The notes: a model not told the origin generated them from the sequence alone. DNA of 64,000 nt from Saccharopolyspora sp. SCSIO 74807 (GCF_037023755.1 NZ_CP146100.1:4185501-4249500), one strand, 5' to 3'. Shown: positions 16,910-26,728, counted from the first letter of the stretch. Numbers and translations: made by a program.

Positions 16910-16951
16910 TCGCGGGCGTCCCCGCACACCACCGGCGATCAGCCTGCGACC

Positions 16952-16995
16952 CGTTCAGTGATGACCGTTCAGTGACGACCCGTTCAGCGACGACC
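16952..16995 (+). repeat. Three tandem 14-15 bp repeats
   Basis: CGTTCAGTGATGAC, CGTTCAGTGACGACC and CGTTCAGCGACGACC stand head to tail directly before the GGAGG of the next gene. They may be a regulatory repeat or slippage product; nothing else marks them. Confidence 0.7.
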
Positions 16996-17007
16996 ACGGA
17001 GGCTCCC

Positions 17008-18027
17008 GTGCGATTCGGTCTCGTGCTGCAAACCGACCCGTCCGCCTGGCGGGTGGTGGACCTGATGCGCCGCGCCGAAGACCTCGGCTTCGAGCACGGC
17101 TGGACGTTCGACTCGTGCGTGCTGTGGCAGGAGCCGTACGTCATCCACAGCCAGATCCTCGCGGCCACCGACCGCATGGTCGTCGGCCCGATGGTGACCA
17201 ATCCCGCCACCCGGGACTGGACGGTCACCGCCTCGACCTTCGCGACGCTCAACGAGATGTTCGGCAACCGCACGGTCTGCGGCATCGGACGCGGTGACTC
17301 CGCCGTGCGGGTCACCGGCGGCAAACCGAACACGCTGGCCACGCTGGAACACGCGATGCAGGTCATCCGGGACCTCGCCGAGGGGCGCGAGGTCCGCCTC
17401 GACGGCAACGAGGTCCGGCTGCCGTGGGTGCGCAACGGTTCGCTGCCGGTGTGGATGGGCGCTTACGGGCCGAAAGCGCTCGAACTGGCCGGACGCGTCG
17501 CGGACGGGTTCATCCTGCAGCTCGCCGACCCGCTGCTGACCCGCTGGATGGTCGATCACGTGCGGCAGGCCGCCGCGGACGCGGGCCGCGACCCGGCCGA
17601 GATCACCGTCTGCGTGGCCGCGCCCGCCTACGTCGGCGACGACCTCGGCCATGCCCGCCAGCAGTGCCGTTGGTTCGGCGGCATGGTCGGCAACCACGTG
17701 GCCGATCTGGTCACCCGCTACGGCGCGCAGTCCGACGCGGTGCCAGCCGCGTTGACCGACTACGTCAAGGACCGCGCCGGTTACGACTACGCGCACCACG
17801 GCCGCGCGGACAACCCGGACACCGAGTTCGTGCCGGACGAGATCGTGGACCGCTTCTGCCTGCTCGGCCCGGCTCCGGCGCACATCGACAAGCTCACCGA
17901 GCTGCGCGACGCCGGCGTCGACCAGTTCGCGCTCTACGCCATGCACGACGCAATAGAGTCCACAATGGAGCAATACGGCTCGCAGGTGATCCCGGCGGTG
18001 CGGGCGGACGACTCGGCCACGCGCTGA
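17008..18027 (+). CDS. LLM-class flavin/F420-dependent oxidoreductase
   Basis: A 339-residue luciferase-like TIM-barrel protein. The N-terminus VRFGLVLQTDPSAWRVVDLM, the middle VTNPATRDWTVTASTFATL and GIGRGDSAVR, and the later GAYGPKALELAGRVADGFIL fit the LLM fold and resemble a subfamily of predicted F420-dependent enzymes. GTG 17008 has a perfect GGAGG 5 bases upstream. It follows the dihydropyrimidinase by 98 bases on the same strand. No PreTA-type dihydropyrimidine dehydrogenase is present, so this enzyme may supply the redox step. F420 versus FMN use cannot be told by eye. Confidence 0.78.
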   Translation: MRFGLVLQTDPSAWRVVDLMRRAEDLGFEHGWTFDSCVLWQEPYVIHSQILAATDRMVVGPMVTNPATRDWTVTASTFATLNEMFGNRTVCGIGRGDSAVRVTGGKPNTLATLEHAMQVIRDLAEGREVRLDGNEVRLPWVRNGSLPVWMGAYGPKALELAGRVADGFILQLADPLLTRWMVDHVRQAAADAGRDPAEITVCVAAPAYVGDDLGHARQQCRWFGGMVGNHVADLVTRYGAQSDAVPAALTDYVKDRAGYDYAHHGRADNPDTEFVPDEIVDRFCLLGPAPAHIDKLTELRDAGVDQFALYAMHDAIESTMEQYGSQVIPAVRADDSATR

Positions 18028-18033
18028 GCCCGG

Positions 18034-19110
18034 TCAGCTCGCGGCGGCGACCTCGGCGTCCAGCAGCCGCTTGACCGCCGAAGCCGCGGCCCGTCCGGCC
18101 CGGTTCGCGCCGATCGTGCTGGCCGAAGGTCCGTAGCCGACCAGGTGCAGCCGCGGTTCGGCCGCGACCTGCGTGCCCGCCATCCGGATCCCGCCGCCGG
18201 GTTCGCGCAATCCCAGCGGAGCCAAGTGGTCGAGGTCGGCGCGGAAACCGGTCGCCCACAGGATCACGTCCGCGCCGGACTCGCTGCCGTCGGCCCACTG
18301 CACGCCGTGCGGCGTGATCCGCTGGAACATCGGCGAGCGCTCGAGCACGCCGCGTTCGCGGGCGCGGCGGACCGCCGGCGTGGTGGGCAGCCCGGTGAGG
18401 CTCACAACGCTGCCCGGCGGCGATCCGGCCTGCACCCGCCGCTGCGCCTCGGCCACCGCGGCCCGCCCGTCGTCCGGGCTGAACTCGGTTCCGGTGAACA
18501 CCGGCGGCCGCCGCGTCACCCACGTCGTGCCTGCGACCTCGGCGATCTCGGTGAGCAGTTCGACCGCGGAGATGCCGCCGCCGACCACGATCACCCGCAG
18601 CCCGCGGAACTCCTCCGGCCCGCGGTAGTCGGCCGTGTGCAGCTGCCTGCCGCGGAAGGTCGCCTGACCCGGGTAGTGCGGCACGAACGGCCGCCGCCAC
18701 GTTCCGGTCGCGTTGATCACCGCCCGGGCGGCCCAGCGCTCGGAGCCCGCGTCGACCAGCAAGCGCCGGTCGGGGCCGTACCGCACCGAGTGCACCTGCA
18801 CGGGACGGCGCACCGGCAGGTGGAACGTTCGCTCGTAGCGGGCGAAGTACTCCGCCATGACCTCCGCGGCCGGGCGCTGCCCGTCCTTCTCCCGCAGCGG
18901 CAGGCCGGGGAGGTCGTGGATGCCGTGCACGCCGCCGATCCGCAGCGATGGCCAGCGGTGCCGCCACGCTCCGCCGGGCGCCGAGTCGGCGTCGAGGACC
19001 ACGTGATCACCGGCGTCCGCGAACCCGTTGCGTCCGAGGTGGTACGCGCTGCTGAGCCCGGCCTGCCCGGCCCCGATCACGACCACGTCGACTTCGTGCT
19101 CCACGTTCAC
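18034..19110 (-). CDS. FAD/NAD(P)-binding monooxygenase-like oxidoreductase
   Basis: A 358-residue protein with two Rossmann loops, VVVIGAGQAGLSS (11-22) for FAD and IVVGGGISAVELL (about 172) for NAD(P), and the motif ILWATGFRADLDHL near the end. This matches single-domain flavin monooxygenase/CzcO-like proteins, which may oxidise sulfur, nitrogen or carbonyl compounds. The FMO fingerprint FxGxxxHxxx(Y/F) is only approximate (FRGRQLHTADY). I start at GTG 19110; GTG 19200 with GAGGGG upstream would add 30 residues and cannot be dismissed. It converges on the LLM gene, six bases apart, so it is not part of that operon. Confidence 0.75.
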   Translation of the reverse strand: MNVEHEVDVVVIGAGQAGLSSAYHLGRNGFADAGDHVVLDADSAPGGAWRHRWPSLRIGGVHGIHDLPGLPLREKDGQRPAAEVMAEYFARYERTFHLPVRRPVQVHSVRYGPDRRLLVDAGSERWAARAVINATGTWRRPFVPHYPGQATFRGRQLHTADYRGPEEFRGLRVIVVGGGISAVELLTEIAEVAGTTWVTRRPPVFTGTEFSPDDGRAAVAEAQRRVQAGSPPGSVVSLTGLPTTPAVRRARERGVLERSPMFQRITPHGVQWADGSESGADVILWATGFRADLDHLAPLGLREPGGGIRMAGTQVAAEPRLHLVGYGPSASTIGANRAGRAAASAVKRLLDAEVAAAS

Positions 19111-19212
19111 CGCAACGCCGCACCCGGCCGCGGACGTCCCGTACCCGCTGTGTCGTCGACCACCGGGAAACGCCACCCGGGCGGGTGCGACGGACGCCAC
19201 TCCAGCCCCTCT

Positions 19213-19241
19213 TTAACCCGTCCGAAACAAGCGCCTAGTAT
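19213..19241 (+). promoter_or_regulatory. Promoter of the 58-residue membrane peptide gene
   Basis: TTAACC (19213-19218) and TAGTAT (19236-19241) are 17 bases apart. The predicted start near 19248 leaves a 5' leader of about 110 bases before ATG 19359. Confidence 0.5.
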
Positions 19242-19358
19242 CGAAGTGCAAGTGGGTGTTCGCCCCAAACCTCTTCCGCTCGTCGTGCCTTCGGGCCATG
19301 CCTGTGCGCGGCCGCTGGCGCATGTCCGGAAGACGGGGAGGTAAGCAGAAGGGAGGCA

Positions 19359-19535
19359 ATGAAAGTGGCAATGGTGTGGGTGGCTCTTGCGGTCGAAGCT
19401 GTCGTGCTGCTCGCGGCTGCGGTCGCGGCGGTGAGGTGGGTTGGCAAGCCTGCGCCGAACACCCCGGCCCGGCCCGCTGAACAGCAGGGACCGGTGACCG
19501 AGCCGACCGGTGGGCTGATCGAGCAACCGGCCTGA
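19359..19535 (+). CDS. Small membrane protein of 58 residues
   Basis: A short gene that length filters would miss. ATG 19359 is preceded by GGGAGG with 2 bases between. The protein opens with one transmembrane helix (VAMVWVALAVEAVVLLAAAV), then a basic step RWVGK and a Pro/Glu-rich soluble tail ending TGGLIEQPA. Its own promoter lies at 19213-19241 and a perfect 10-bp hairpin at 19547-19571 closes the unit, so it is probably expressed alone. No family is recognised. The topology would put the tail in the cytoplasm by the positive-inside rule. Confidence 0.65.
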   Translation: MKVAMVWVALAVEAVVLLAAAVAAVRWVGKPAPNTPARPAEQQGPVTEPTGGLIEQPA

Positions 19536-19546
19536 ACGAGTGCAGC

Positions 19547-19571
19547 GGGCTTGCCCGTCGAGGGCAAGCCC
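19547..19571 (+). terminator. Terminator hairpin after the small membrane gene
   Basis: A perfect 10-bp stem GGGCTTGCCC / GGGCAAGCCC with a 5-base loop GTCGA starts 12 bases after the stop codon. No T-run follows. Confidence 0.65.
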
Positions 19572-19793
19572 CGAGCACGGTGATCGCCGCGCCATCGGCG
19601 GCGAAACCGGTTTCGTTACACATTTTCCCGGGATGCTTTTCCCGGTTTTTCGCGGCGCTTTCCGCGTTCGTCGGAACTTCCTTTTTCGCGTTTCATCGCG
19701 CGGGTTGCCGCCCGGCCGACAGGTCCGCGCCGGGCATCGCCCGGCCCCCGATAGAGTGCCCGGGTCCCTGCTCGACGACCGCGGAAGGCAGTT

Positions 19794-20435
19794 GTGACCA
19801 CATCGCAGCAGCAGCCCCGTCCCGGTGCTTCGCCCGGCTCGGCGCTCGCGGAGTACCGCAGGTTCGTCGCACGGGCGGTGCGCGAACCCGGCCTGGTCGG
19901 CGCGGTCGCGCCGAGTTCTCCTTTCCTGGCGCGTGAAATGGCGGCCGTCGTGCCGAGCCGCACGGCCGCGCCCGTCGTGGTCGAGCTGGGTCCCGGCACG
20001 GGTGCGCTTTCCCGCGCGGTGCACGAGCGGCTACCCGAAGGCGGCAGGCACCTGGCGATCGAGATCGACCCGGGCATGATCGAGCACTTGCGCGCCGACC
20101 TGCCGTGGCTGGAAGTCGTGCGCGGCGACGCGTCCCGCCTCGGCGCGCTGCTGGCCGAGGCAGGCGTGAGCTCGGTGGACGCGGTGGTCAGCGGGCTGCC
20201 GTGGTCGATCTTCTCCGGCGAGCTGCAGCGCGACATCCTCGCCGAGGTCGGCAAGGCCCTCGCGCCGGGTGGCGCGTTCACCACGTTCGCCTATGTGCAC
20301 GCGCTGGGCATGTCCGGTGCGCAAGCGTTCCGCCGCCGCCTGGACGGCGCCTTCGACGAAGTCCTCACCAGCCGCACGGTGTGGCGCAACGTGCCACCGG
20401 CCCGCGTCTACACCTGCCGCCGCCCCAAAGCTTGA
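19794..20435 (+). CDS. SAM-dependent methyltransferase (rRNA/phospholipid MT-like)
   Basis: A 213-residue class I methyltransferase. The SAM-binding motif VVELGPGTGALSRAV lies at about 61-75, IEIDPGMIEHL at about 85 and VVSGLPWSIFSGELQ at about 130, an arrangement shared by phospholipid N-methyltransferases (PmtA) and KsgA-like rRNA dimethylases. The N-terminal EYRRFVARAVREPGLVGAVAPSSPFLAR also matches PmtA-like proteins. The substrate is therefore a phospholipid head group or RNA, not decided here. GTG 19794 has GGAAGG upstream. A TAGAGT -10 box lies at 19752-19757. It appears to be monocistronic. Confidence 0.78.
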   Translation: MTTSQQQPRPGASPGSALAEYRRFVARAVREPGLVGAVAPSSPFLAREMAAVVPSRTAAPVVVELGPGTGALSRAVHERLPEGGRHLAIEIDPGMIEHLRADLPWLEVVRGDASRLGALLAEAGVSSVDAVVSGLPWSIFSGELQRDILAEVGKALAPGGAFTTFAYVHALGMSGAQAFRRRLDGAFDEVLTSRTVWRNVPPARVYTCRRPKA

Positions 20436-20543
20436 TCCCCGGAGGTTGATCCGGCGCGCGCACGTGCCGTGCAACCCGGTGTCGGAAATTTGCCACCGGA
20501 ACAGAGCATGTCCCGTGGCGCGAGATCGGTCTACGGTCGCCAT

Positions 20544-21074
20544 GTGGGGACATTGGTGCGGCTCAGACCGGTGCTATCCGACGACCTTCCCGAATTGGAG
20601 CGGATGCTCAACTCCCGGGAAGCCAGCCATCCCTACAACTGGTTCGGCTACCAAGGCTCCGGGCACTTCGGCAAGCGGTGGGAGCGATCTGGGCTGCTCT
20701 CGGCCGACGAGGGCGTGCTGCTGGTGGTCTACGAGCAGGACCCGGACCACCGGCTGGGGTTCGTGTCCTGGGACAAGAGCAAGACGGGGCAGAACTCGTT
20801 CTGCTGGAACATCGGCATCAACCTGCTACCGGACGCGCGCGGCCAGGGCCACGGCACCGAGGCGCAGCGCCAACTCGTCGAGTACCTGTTCGCGCACACC
20901 CAAGTCAACCGGATCGAGGCGGGCACCGAGGTGGACAACTTCGCCGAGCAGCGCGCCCTCGACAAGGCCGGTTTCACCCGCGAGGGCGTGCTGCGCGGCT
21001 GGTTGTTCCGCGGCGGCCGCTGGCGCGACTGCGTGCGCTACAGCGTGCTGCGCGAGGAGGTCGTGCGGGACTGA
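20544..21074 (+). CDS. GNAT-family N-acetyltransferase
   Basis: A 176-residue RimJ/RimL-like acetyltransferase. It starts VGTLVRLRPVLSDDLPELERML, has the acetyl-CoA loop LLPDARGQGHGTEAQRQLV (about 95-113), and the C-terminal RIEAGTEVDNFAEQRALDKAGF typical of this group. It should acetylate an amino group of a protein or small molecule. GTG 20544 sits 6 bases after TACGGT (20532-20537), so a leaderless start is likely; an upstream start at 20469 would add 25 residues without homology-like content. The gene ends exactly where the convergent biotin carboxylase ends, with both stop codons inside a 14-bp palindrome. Confidence 0.82.
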   Translation: MGTLVRLRPVLSDDLPELERMLNSREASHPYNWFGYQGSGHFGKRWERSGLLSADEGVLLVVYEQDPDHRLGFVSWDKSKTGQNSFCWNIGINLLPDARGQGHGTEAQRQLVEYLFAHTQVNRIEAGTEVDNFAEQRALDKAGFTREGVLRGWLFRGGRWRDCVRYSVLREEVVRD

Positions 21075-22414
<1,340 letters not shown>

Positions 22415-22418
<4 letters not shown>

Positions 22419-22654
22419 GCTTCCACGACCTCGATCAGTTCCTGCCCGGCTTCCACTTCGTCGCCGTCGTCGAGCAGGAAGCGCCCGATGGTTCCCGCGG
22501 ACTCGGCCTTGACCTCGGTGAAGGTCTTCATCACCTCGATGAGCGCGATCGTCTCGCCTTCCCGGACCGCGCCGCCGACCTCGACGAACGGGTCCTGGTC
22601 AGGCGAGGGGCGGCGGTAGAACACGCCGGGGAGTGCTGCGCTGACGGTCGACAT
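22415..22654 (-). CDS. accB: Short biotin carboxyl carrier protein
   Basis: A 79-residue biotinyl domain with no N-terminal extension, half the size of typical AccB. The biotin-accepting lysine is K43 in IALIEVMKTFTEV, where the usual AMKM is VMKT. The 3' half (GTIGRFLLDDGDEVEAGQELIEV) completes the hammerhead fold. GAGGAGG lies 5 bases before ATG. It is coupled to accC by a 4-base overlap and begins 42 bases after pxpC. The minimal domain and altered motif fit carriers dedicated to PxpBC-type carboxyltransferase-like subunits. Modification by a biotin ligase encoded elsewhere is assumed. Confidence 0.88.
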
Positions 22655-22696
22655 GGGACCTCCTCGTCGATATCGGGTTGGTTTGCCGGGCCGGGT

Positions 22697-23677
22697 TCAT
22701 CCGGAGACGGCGGCGCGGACCTTCTCCAACCGCGCGGTGCGGTCCCGGCGCGCGGCCATCGCCGCCTCCACGTCGACCGGTACGAAGCCGACCCGGTCCC
22801 CGGTGCGGGCCTGCGCGATGCGGTCCCGATCCACCGAGATCACGGTGCCGACGGTGGCGTAGCCGCCGCCGGTGACCGCGTCGCCGAGCAGCACGATCGG
22901 CTCGTTTCCGCCGGGCACCTGCACCGAGCCGATCGGATAGCCCAAGTCGACCACGTTGGCCGGGTCGCTGCCCGCCCCGAACGGCTGCTCGCGCTCGACG
23001 AAGTCGATCGTGCCGCCGCGCAGCCGGTAGCCGACCCGGTCGGCGTCCTTGGTGACCTTCCACGTCGTTTCCCCGAAGGACTCCAGCGCGGCCGCGGTGA
23101 GCCGGTAGGAGCACAGCCCCACCACCAGTCGCAGTTCGGCCTCGCCGCTGAAGTCCGGGCGCAGCTCGACCGGAACCGCGGTGCCGGGTGCCGGGCTGCT
23201 GGCCGGACGCTCACCCAGCGGCAGCCGGTCGCCCTGGGCGAGCGAACGGCCCTCGAACCCGCCGATGCCGGTGAGCGTGTAGGTCGACCGCGAGCCGAGG
23301 TATTCGGGCACGGCCACGCCACCGCTGATCGCGACGTACGGACGGGCGCCGGAGCGCAGCATCTCGAAGCCGAGCACGTCGCCGGTGCGCACCAGCAGCG
23401 TTTCCCACGGCGGCACGGGTTCTCCGTTGATCCGGGCGGGAGCCTCGGCGCCGGTGATCGCGATCTGGCGTTCGTCGGTGAACTCCAGCTCGGGCCCGAT
23501 GTAGGTGGCCTCCAGCGCGGCCGCGCCGACCGGATTGCCCACCAGCATGTTCGCCACGCGGTAGGAGAACTGGTCCAGCGCACCGGACGGCGGCATCCCG
23601 ATGGCGTACTGCCCGTCGCGGCCCAGGTCCTGCACCGTCGTGGACAGCCCTCCGGAGCGGACGATGACCTCGCTCAT
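22697..23677 (-). CDS. pxpC: 5-oxoprolinase subunit C (carboxyltransferase-like)
   Basis: A 326-residue protein of the KipA/AHS2/biotin-dependent carboxyltransferase family, homologous to the C-terminal half of the urea carboxylase transferase domain. It starts SEVIVRSGGLSTTVQDLGR, then GMPPSGALDQFSYRVANMLVGN, the family signature, and later VSKDADR-like KVTKDADRVGYRL and PGGNEPIVLLGDAVTGGGY. With PxpB and PxpA it forms the ATP-dependent 5-oxoprolinase that returns 5-oxoproline to glutamate. ATG 23677 overlaps the pxpB stop by ATGA. The adjacent biotin carboxylase and carrier make a carboxylating mechanism plausible. Confidence 0.88.
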   Translation of the reverse strand: MSEVIVRSGGLSTTVQDLGRDGQYAIGMPPSGALDQFSYRVANMLVGNPVGAAALEATYIGPELEFTDERQIAITGAEAPARINGEPVPPWETLLVRTGDVLGFEMLRSGARPYVAISGGVAVPEYLGSRSTYTLTGIGGFEGRSLAQGDRLPLGERPASSPAPGTAVPVELRPDFSGEAELRLVVGLCSYRLTAAALESFGETTWKVTKDADRVGYRLRGGTIDFVEREQPFGAGSDPANVVDLGYPIGSVQVPGGNEPIVLLGDAVTGGGYATVGTVISVDRDRIAQARTGDRVGFVPVDVEAAMAARRDRTARLEKVRAAVSG

Positions 23678-24573
23678 CACAGCACCTCCAGCAACCGGCG
23701 GTTGAACCCGTCCGGATCGGCCAGGAACTCCGACGGGGAGAACTCCACCGGGCGGGTGTGGTAGCGGAACGTCCCGGCCTCCACTTCGCCGCGCAGCCGG
23801 TCGTACTCGGCGCGGTCGATGGCGCGGTAGCGCAGGATGTCGCTCGGCTTGGGGAAGGCGATGTGCTCGGCGAAATCCGGCAGCCGCTGGGCGAGGTCGA
23901 AGACCGGCGCCGGGGCGATCCCGAACAACTGGTACCCGCCTGCGCCGCGCACCGGGTAGACCACGGCGAACGCGCCGCCGTAGCCGAATGCCCGTTCCGG
24001 GGTGTCGGTTCGGGGCCGCACGTACTTCGGAACCTCGATCTGCCGCTCGCGCGGGACCATCTGGTAGCAGAACGGGAGACCGGGCACGAATCCGAGCATC
24101 GTGACGATGAACGGCGCACCCGTGATCGCGTCGATCAGCTCGGGAACGCCGGAGAATCCGTTGATCCGCGCGGCGTATTCCAAATCCGTCACCGACGGGT
24201 CCTGGTGGTTGTCCCGGAACCGCAGCAGTGTTTCCCGGGTCCACGGATCGTCGAACAGCACCGGCACGTCGACGATCCGCGTCGGCACCACGTAGTCCGC
24301 GGGCAGCTCGCCCGCCGAGTGCTCGAGCCTGCGCAGCTCGTCGGCCAGTTCCACCGGGTGCAGCCGGTCCGGGTCCAGCCGGACCATGTAGGAGGCGTTC
24401 GAGGGGCAGATGTCCACGATGCCGTCGACGTTCTGCTCGCGGAGCGCGCCGGTGATCGCCATCGCCTTGAAATTCGCCTGGAGACTCATTTCCTGATCGA
24501 GTTCGACGAAGATGAATTCGTCGCCGCCGAACTCGTACCGAGCGGGAGGCAGGTCCGTGCTCGTCGCTGCCAT
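23677..24573 (-). CDS. pxpB: 5-oxoprolinase subunit B (KipI/AHS1-like)
   Basis: A 298-residue protein of the KipI/allophanate-hydrolase-subunit-1 family. Typical strings are the LGFVPGLPFCYQMV block, VPKYVRPRTDTPERAFGYGG, and GGYQLFGIAPAPVFD. The usual family core is about 230 residues; here an N-terminal stretch (RYEFGGDEFIFVELDQEM) and a longer C-terminus are present. It pairs with PxpC. ATG 24573 has GAGGAGG 5 bases upstream and is the first gene of the pxpB-pxpC-accB-accC unit. A -10-like TATGGT lies at 24702-24697. Subunit function in ring opening of 5-oxoproline is known for the family. Confidence 0.87.
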   Translation of the reverse strand: MAATSTDLPPARYEFGGDEFIFVELDQEMSLQANFKAMAITGALREQNVDGIVDICPSNASYMVRLDPDRLHPVELADELRRLEHSAGELPADYVVPTRIVDVPVLFDDPWTRETLLRFRDNHQDPSVTDLEYAARINGFSGVPELIDAITGAPFIVTMLGFVPGLPFCYQMVPRERQIEVPKYVRPRTDTPERAFGYGGAFAVVYPVRGAGGYQLFGIAPAPVFDLAQRLPDFAEHIAFPKPSDILRYRAIDRAEYDRLRGEVEAGTFRYHTRPVEFSPSEFLADPDGFNRRLLEVL

Positions 24574-24923
24574 GTCGACCTCCTCGGTCCTCGGAGGTGA
24601 TCTGCCGTGCATCGAGGATGCGCCGAAGCCATTCGCCGCGCAGGGGCGCGGCTGTGAACTCGATGGACGGCGCTGGGAAAATCGCACGTTCGGGTCACCA
24701 TAGCGGCCGGTCCCGGGCGGCCGGTACGCGCGAACGCAGGCACCCGGTTGCGCCGAACGGCGGCGCGATGCGCGGCACGGCCCCGTCCGCAGCAGCCGAA
24801 CGGAGCACTGTGCTCGGCCGGTGGCTGCGGGAGCATGGCTCGTACCATCGGCACGCGGCCGGCGGATCATCGCAGGGCAAGGCCCGGTTTCGGCCGCTGC
24901 AGACGCTGCGGGAGGTGGGTCGG
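24574..24923. promoter_or_regulatory. Divergent promoter region between pxpB and pxpA
   Basis: 350 bases without a convincing gene. A minus-strand -10 candidate TATGGT (24702-24697) would serve pxpB with a leader of about 115 bases, and a plus-strand TACCAT lies at about 24843-24848 for pxpA. I found no strong palindrome. Both pxp units probably share control through this region. Confidence 0.4.
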
Positions 24924-25733
24924 TTGCAGGTTCTCGTCGATCTCAACGCGGACGCCGGGGAAAGCTTCGGCAGGTGGCAGCTGGGTGCGGACGAACGGCT
25001 GATCCCGTTGGTCAGCTCGGTGAACATCGCGTGCGGATGGCACGCCGGGGACCCGGCCACGATGCGTGCGTCGCTGCGGATCGCGCGCGAGGCCGGGGTC
25101 GCGGCGGGCGCGCACCCGGGGTTCCCGGACCTGGCCGGGTTCGGCAGGCGCGCGATCTCGTTCAGCCCGCGGGAGGCGGCGGACGCGTGCCTCTACCAGT
25201 TCGGCGCGCTGCGGGCGCTGGCCGACGAGATGGGTGTGCCGATCACGCACGTCAAACCGCACGGTGCGCTCTACGGGCTCACGTTGCGGGACGCGGCCGC
25301 GGCGCAGGCGGTCGGGGAAGCGGTGGCGGCCGCGGCGCCCGGTGTTCCGGTCGTGCTGCTGGCCGGGCAGACCGCGGATCAGGTCGCCGAGCGCGGGATT
25401 CCGGTGGTGCGCGAGGCGTTCGCCGACCTCGACTACGACGACGCCGGGCACATCATCATCGAACCGAACCCGGTCGCGAAGGACCCGCAGCGGTGCGCCG
25501 AGCAGGCGTTGGCGGTGCTGCGCGGTGAAGTCACCTCGGTCAACGGCAACGCCGTGCCGGTCCGGGCCGAAACGATCTGCCTGCACGGCGACCGGCCGAA
25601 CGCGGTCGAGGTGGCGGGCGCGGTTCGCGACGCCTTCGCCGCCGAAGGCGTGGAACTCGCCGTGATGAGCGAGGTGGTGCGCCGCGGGACCAGCGGTGCG
25701 GCCACGGCGACGGGCGAGGCCGCACCGGCCTGA
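24924..25733 (+). CDS. pxpA: 5-oxoprolinase subunit A (LamB/YcsF family)
   Basis: A 269-residue polysaccharide-deacetylase-fold protein of the LamB/YcsF family. The signatures DLNADAGESFGRW, SSVNIACGWHAGDP, HVKPHGALYG and the C-terminal CLHGDRPNAVE are clear. It should carry out the hydrolytic half of 5-oxoproline cleavage with PxpBC. The start is TTG 24924 with GGGAGG 8 bases upstream; a GTG at 24915 overlaps that site and is less likely. It is divergent from pxpB and convergent with the nitrilase-family gene. Confidence 0.87.
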   Translation: MQVLVDLNADAGESFGRWQLGADERLIPLVSSVNIACGWHAGDPATMRASLRIAREAGVAAGAHPGFPDLAGFGRRAISFSPREAADACLYQFGALRALADEMGVPITHVKPHGALYGLTLRDAAAAQAVGEAVAAAAPGVPVVLLAGQTADQVAERGIPVVREAFADLDYDDAGHIIIEPNPVAKDPQRCAEQALAVLRGEVTSVNGNAVPVRAETICLHGDRPNAVEVAGAVRDAFAAEGVELAVMSEVVRRGTSGAATATGEAAPA

Positions 25734-25792
25734 CCGACCCTGCTCGGCCGGAGGAAACGGAGCGTCCGGGCGCGCCACCTCGCCGGAACTGC

Positions 25793-26728
25793 TCAGGTGG
25801 TGGGGAGCAGATCTTCCCGCAGCGCGACCCGGTTGTCGCTGAAGTGGTCGCCTTCCGGGCTGAACGGCGCCACGTCGTCCGGCACGCAGTCGGCGACCAG
25901 CAAGGTGTCGTCGCTGCGCTCGTCCGGCCCGGCCGCGATCATCGGTGCGCCGTCCGGCGCCCACACCCCGGAGTTGCCGCGGTACTGCCACTGCCCGCGC
26001 TGCGAGGTCTCCCAGCCGCGCCGGTTGCAGTAGGCGACGAACACCCGCCACACCGCGGCCATCGCCGGGATGATGTGCTCTGTGGCGTCCGGGTAGGGCA
26101 CCTGGGTCGGATTGCCGTCGTGCAGCACGAAGTGGTGATCGGCGGCGGTCGGCCCGACGATCAGCCGGGCTCCGCGGCCGACCAGGCTCTGGTACAGCGG
26201 CGGGAATTCGCACTCGTAGCAGTTGAGCAGGCCCACCGGGAACTGGTTCACCTTCACCACCGGCGGCAGCTCGGTGCCCGCGGTGAAGTTGGCGCGCTCG
26301 GCCGCGCCGTAGAGGTGGGTTTTGCGGTAGTTCGCCACGAGCTCTCCGCCCAGCACCAGCGCGATCGAGTCGTGCACGGTGTCGGCGAGCCGGTCGATCT
26401 CCACGTACGGCACGACGATGCCGATTTCGTGGGTGTGCGACAGGGTTTGCGCGGCCTTGATCGCGCGGCCGTCCTTGGGCTGGGCCAGCGCGCGGGCTTC
26501 CTCGGGGCCGAGCGAGTAACCGGTGGTGTAGCACTCCGGGAACGCGCACAGCTGTGCGCGGTAGCGGGCCGCCACCTCCACGACCTCCCGCATCCGGTGC
26601 AGGTTCGCGGTGACGGCTTCGTGGCTGCCGACGGGGTTCTCGCCCTGGAACAGGGCGAGCCGGACACCCGTGCCGGGTTGCGGGGGTTCGGGGCGGGTGA
26701 GCTTGCTGGCGATCCGGATGGGGTGCAA
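25793..26728 (-). CDS. Nitrilase-superfamily amidohydrolase
   Basis: A 311-residue carbon-nitrogen hydrolase. The triad is visible as E in CAFPECYTTGYSLG (about 75), K in ANYRKTHLYG (about 134) and C in LLNCYECEFPP (about 167). The later MAAVWRVFVAYCNRRG is also typical. The TTG start has AAGGAG 6 bases upstream. It follows the glutamate decarboxylase by about 100 bases on the same strand and is probably cotranscribed. The substrate is not readable; an omega-amide such as glutaramate or a deaminated glutathione product would fit a glutamate/GABA context, but this is inference. Confidence 0.8.
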   Translation of the reverse strand: MHPIRIASKLTRPEPPQPGTGVRLALFQGENPVGSHEAVTANLHRMREVVEVAARYRAQLCAFPECYTTGYSLGPEEARALAQPKDGRAIKAAQTLSHTHEIGIVVPYVEIDRLADTVHDSIALVLGGELVANYRKTHLYGAAERANFTAGTELPPVVKVNQFPVGLLNCYECEFPPLYQSLVGRGARLIVGPTAADHHFVLHDGNPTQVPYPDATEHIIPAMAAVWRVFVAYCNRRGWETSQRGQWQYRGNSGVWAPDGAPMIAAGPDERSDDTLLVADCVPDDVAPFSPEGDHFSDNRVALREDLLPTT

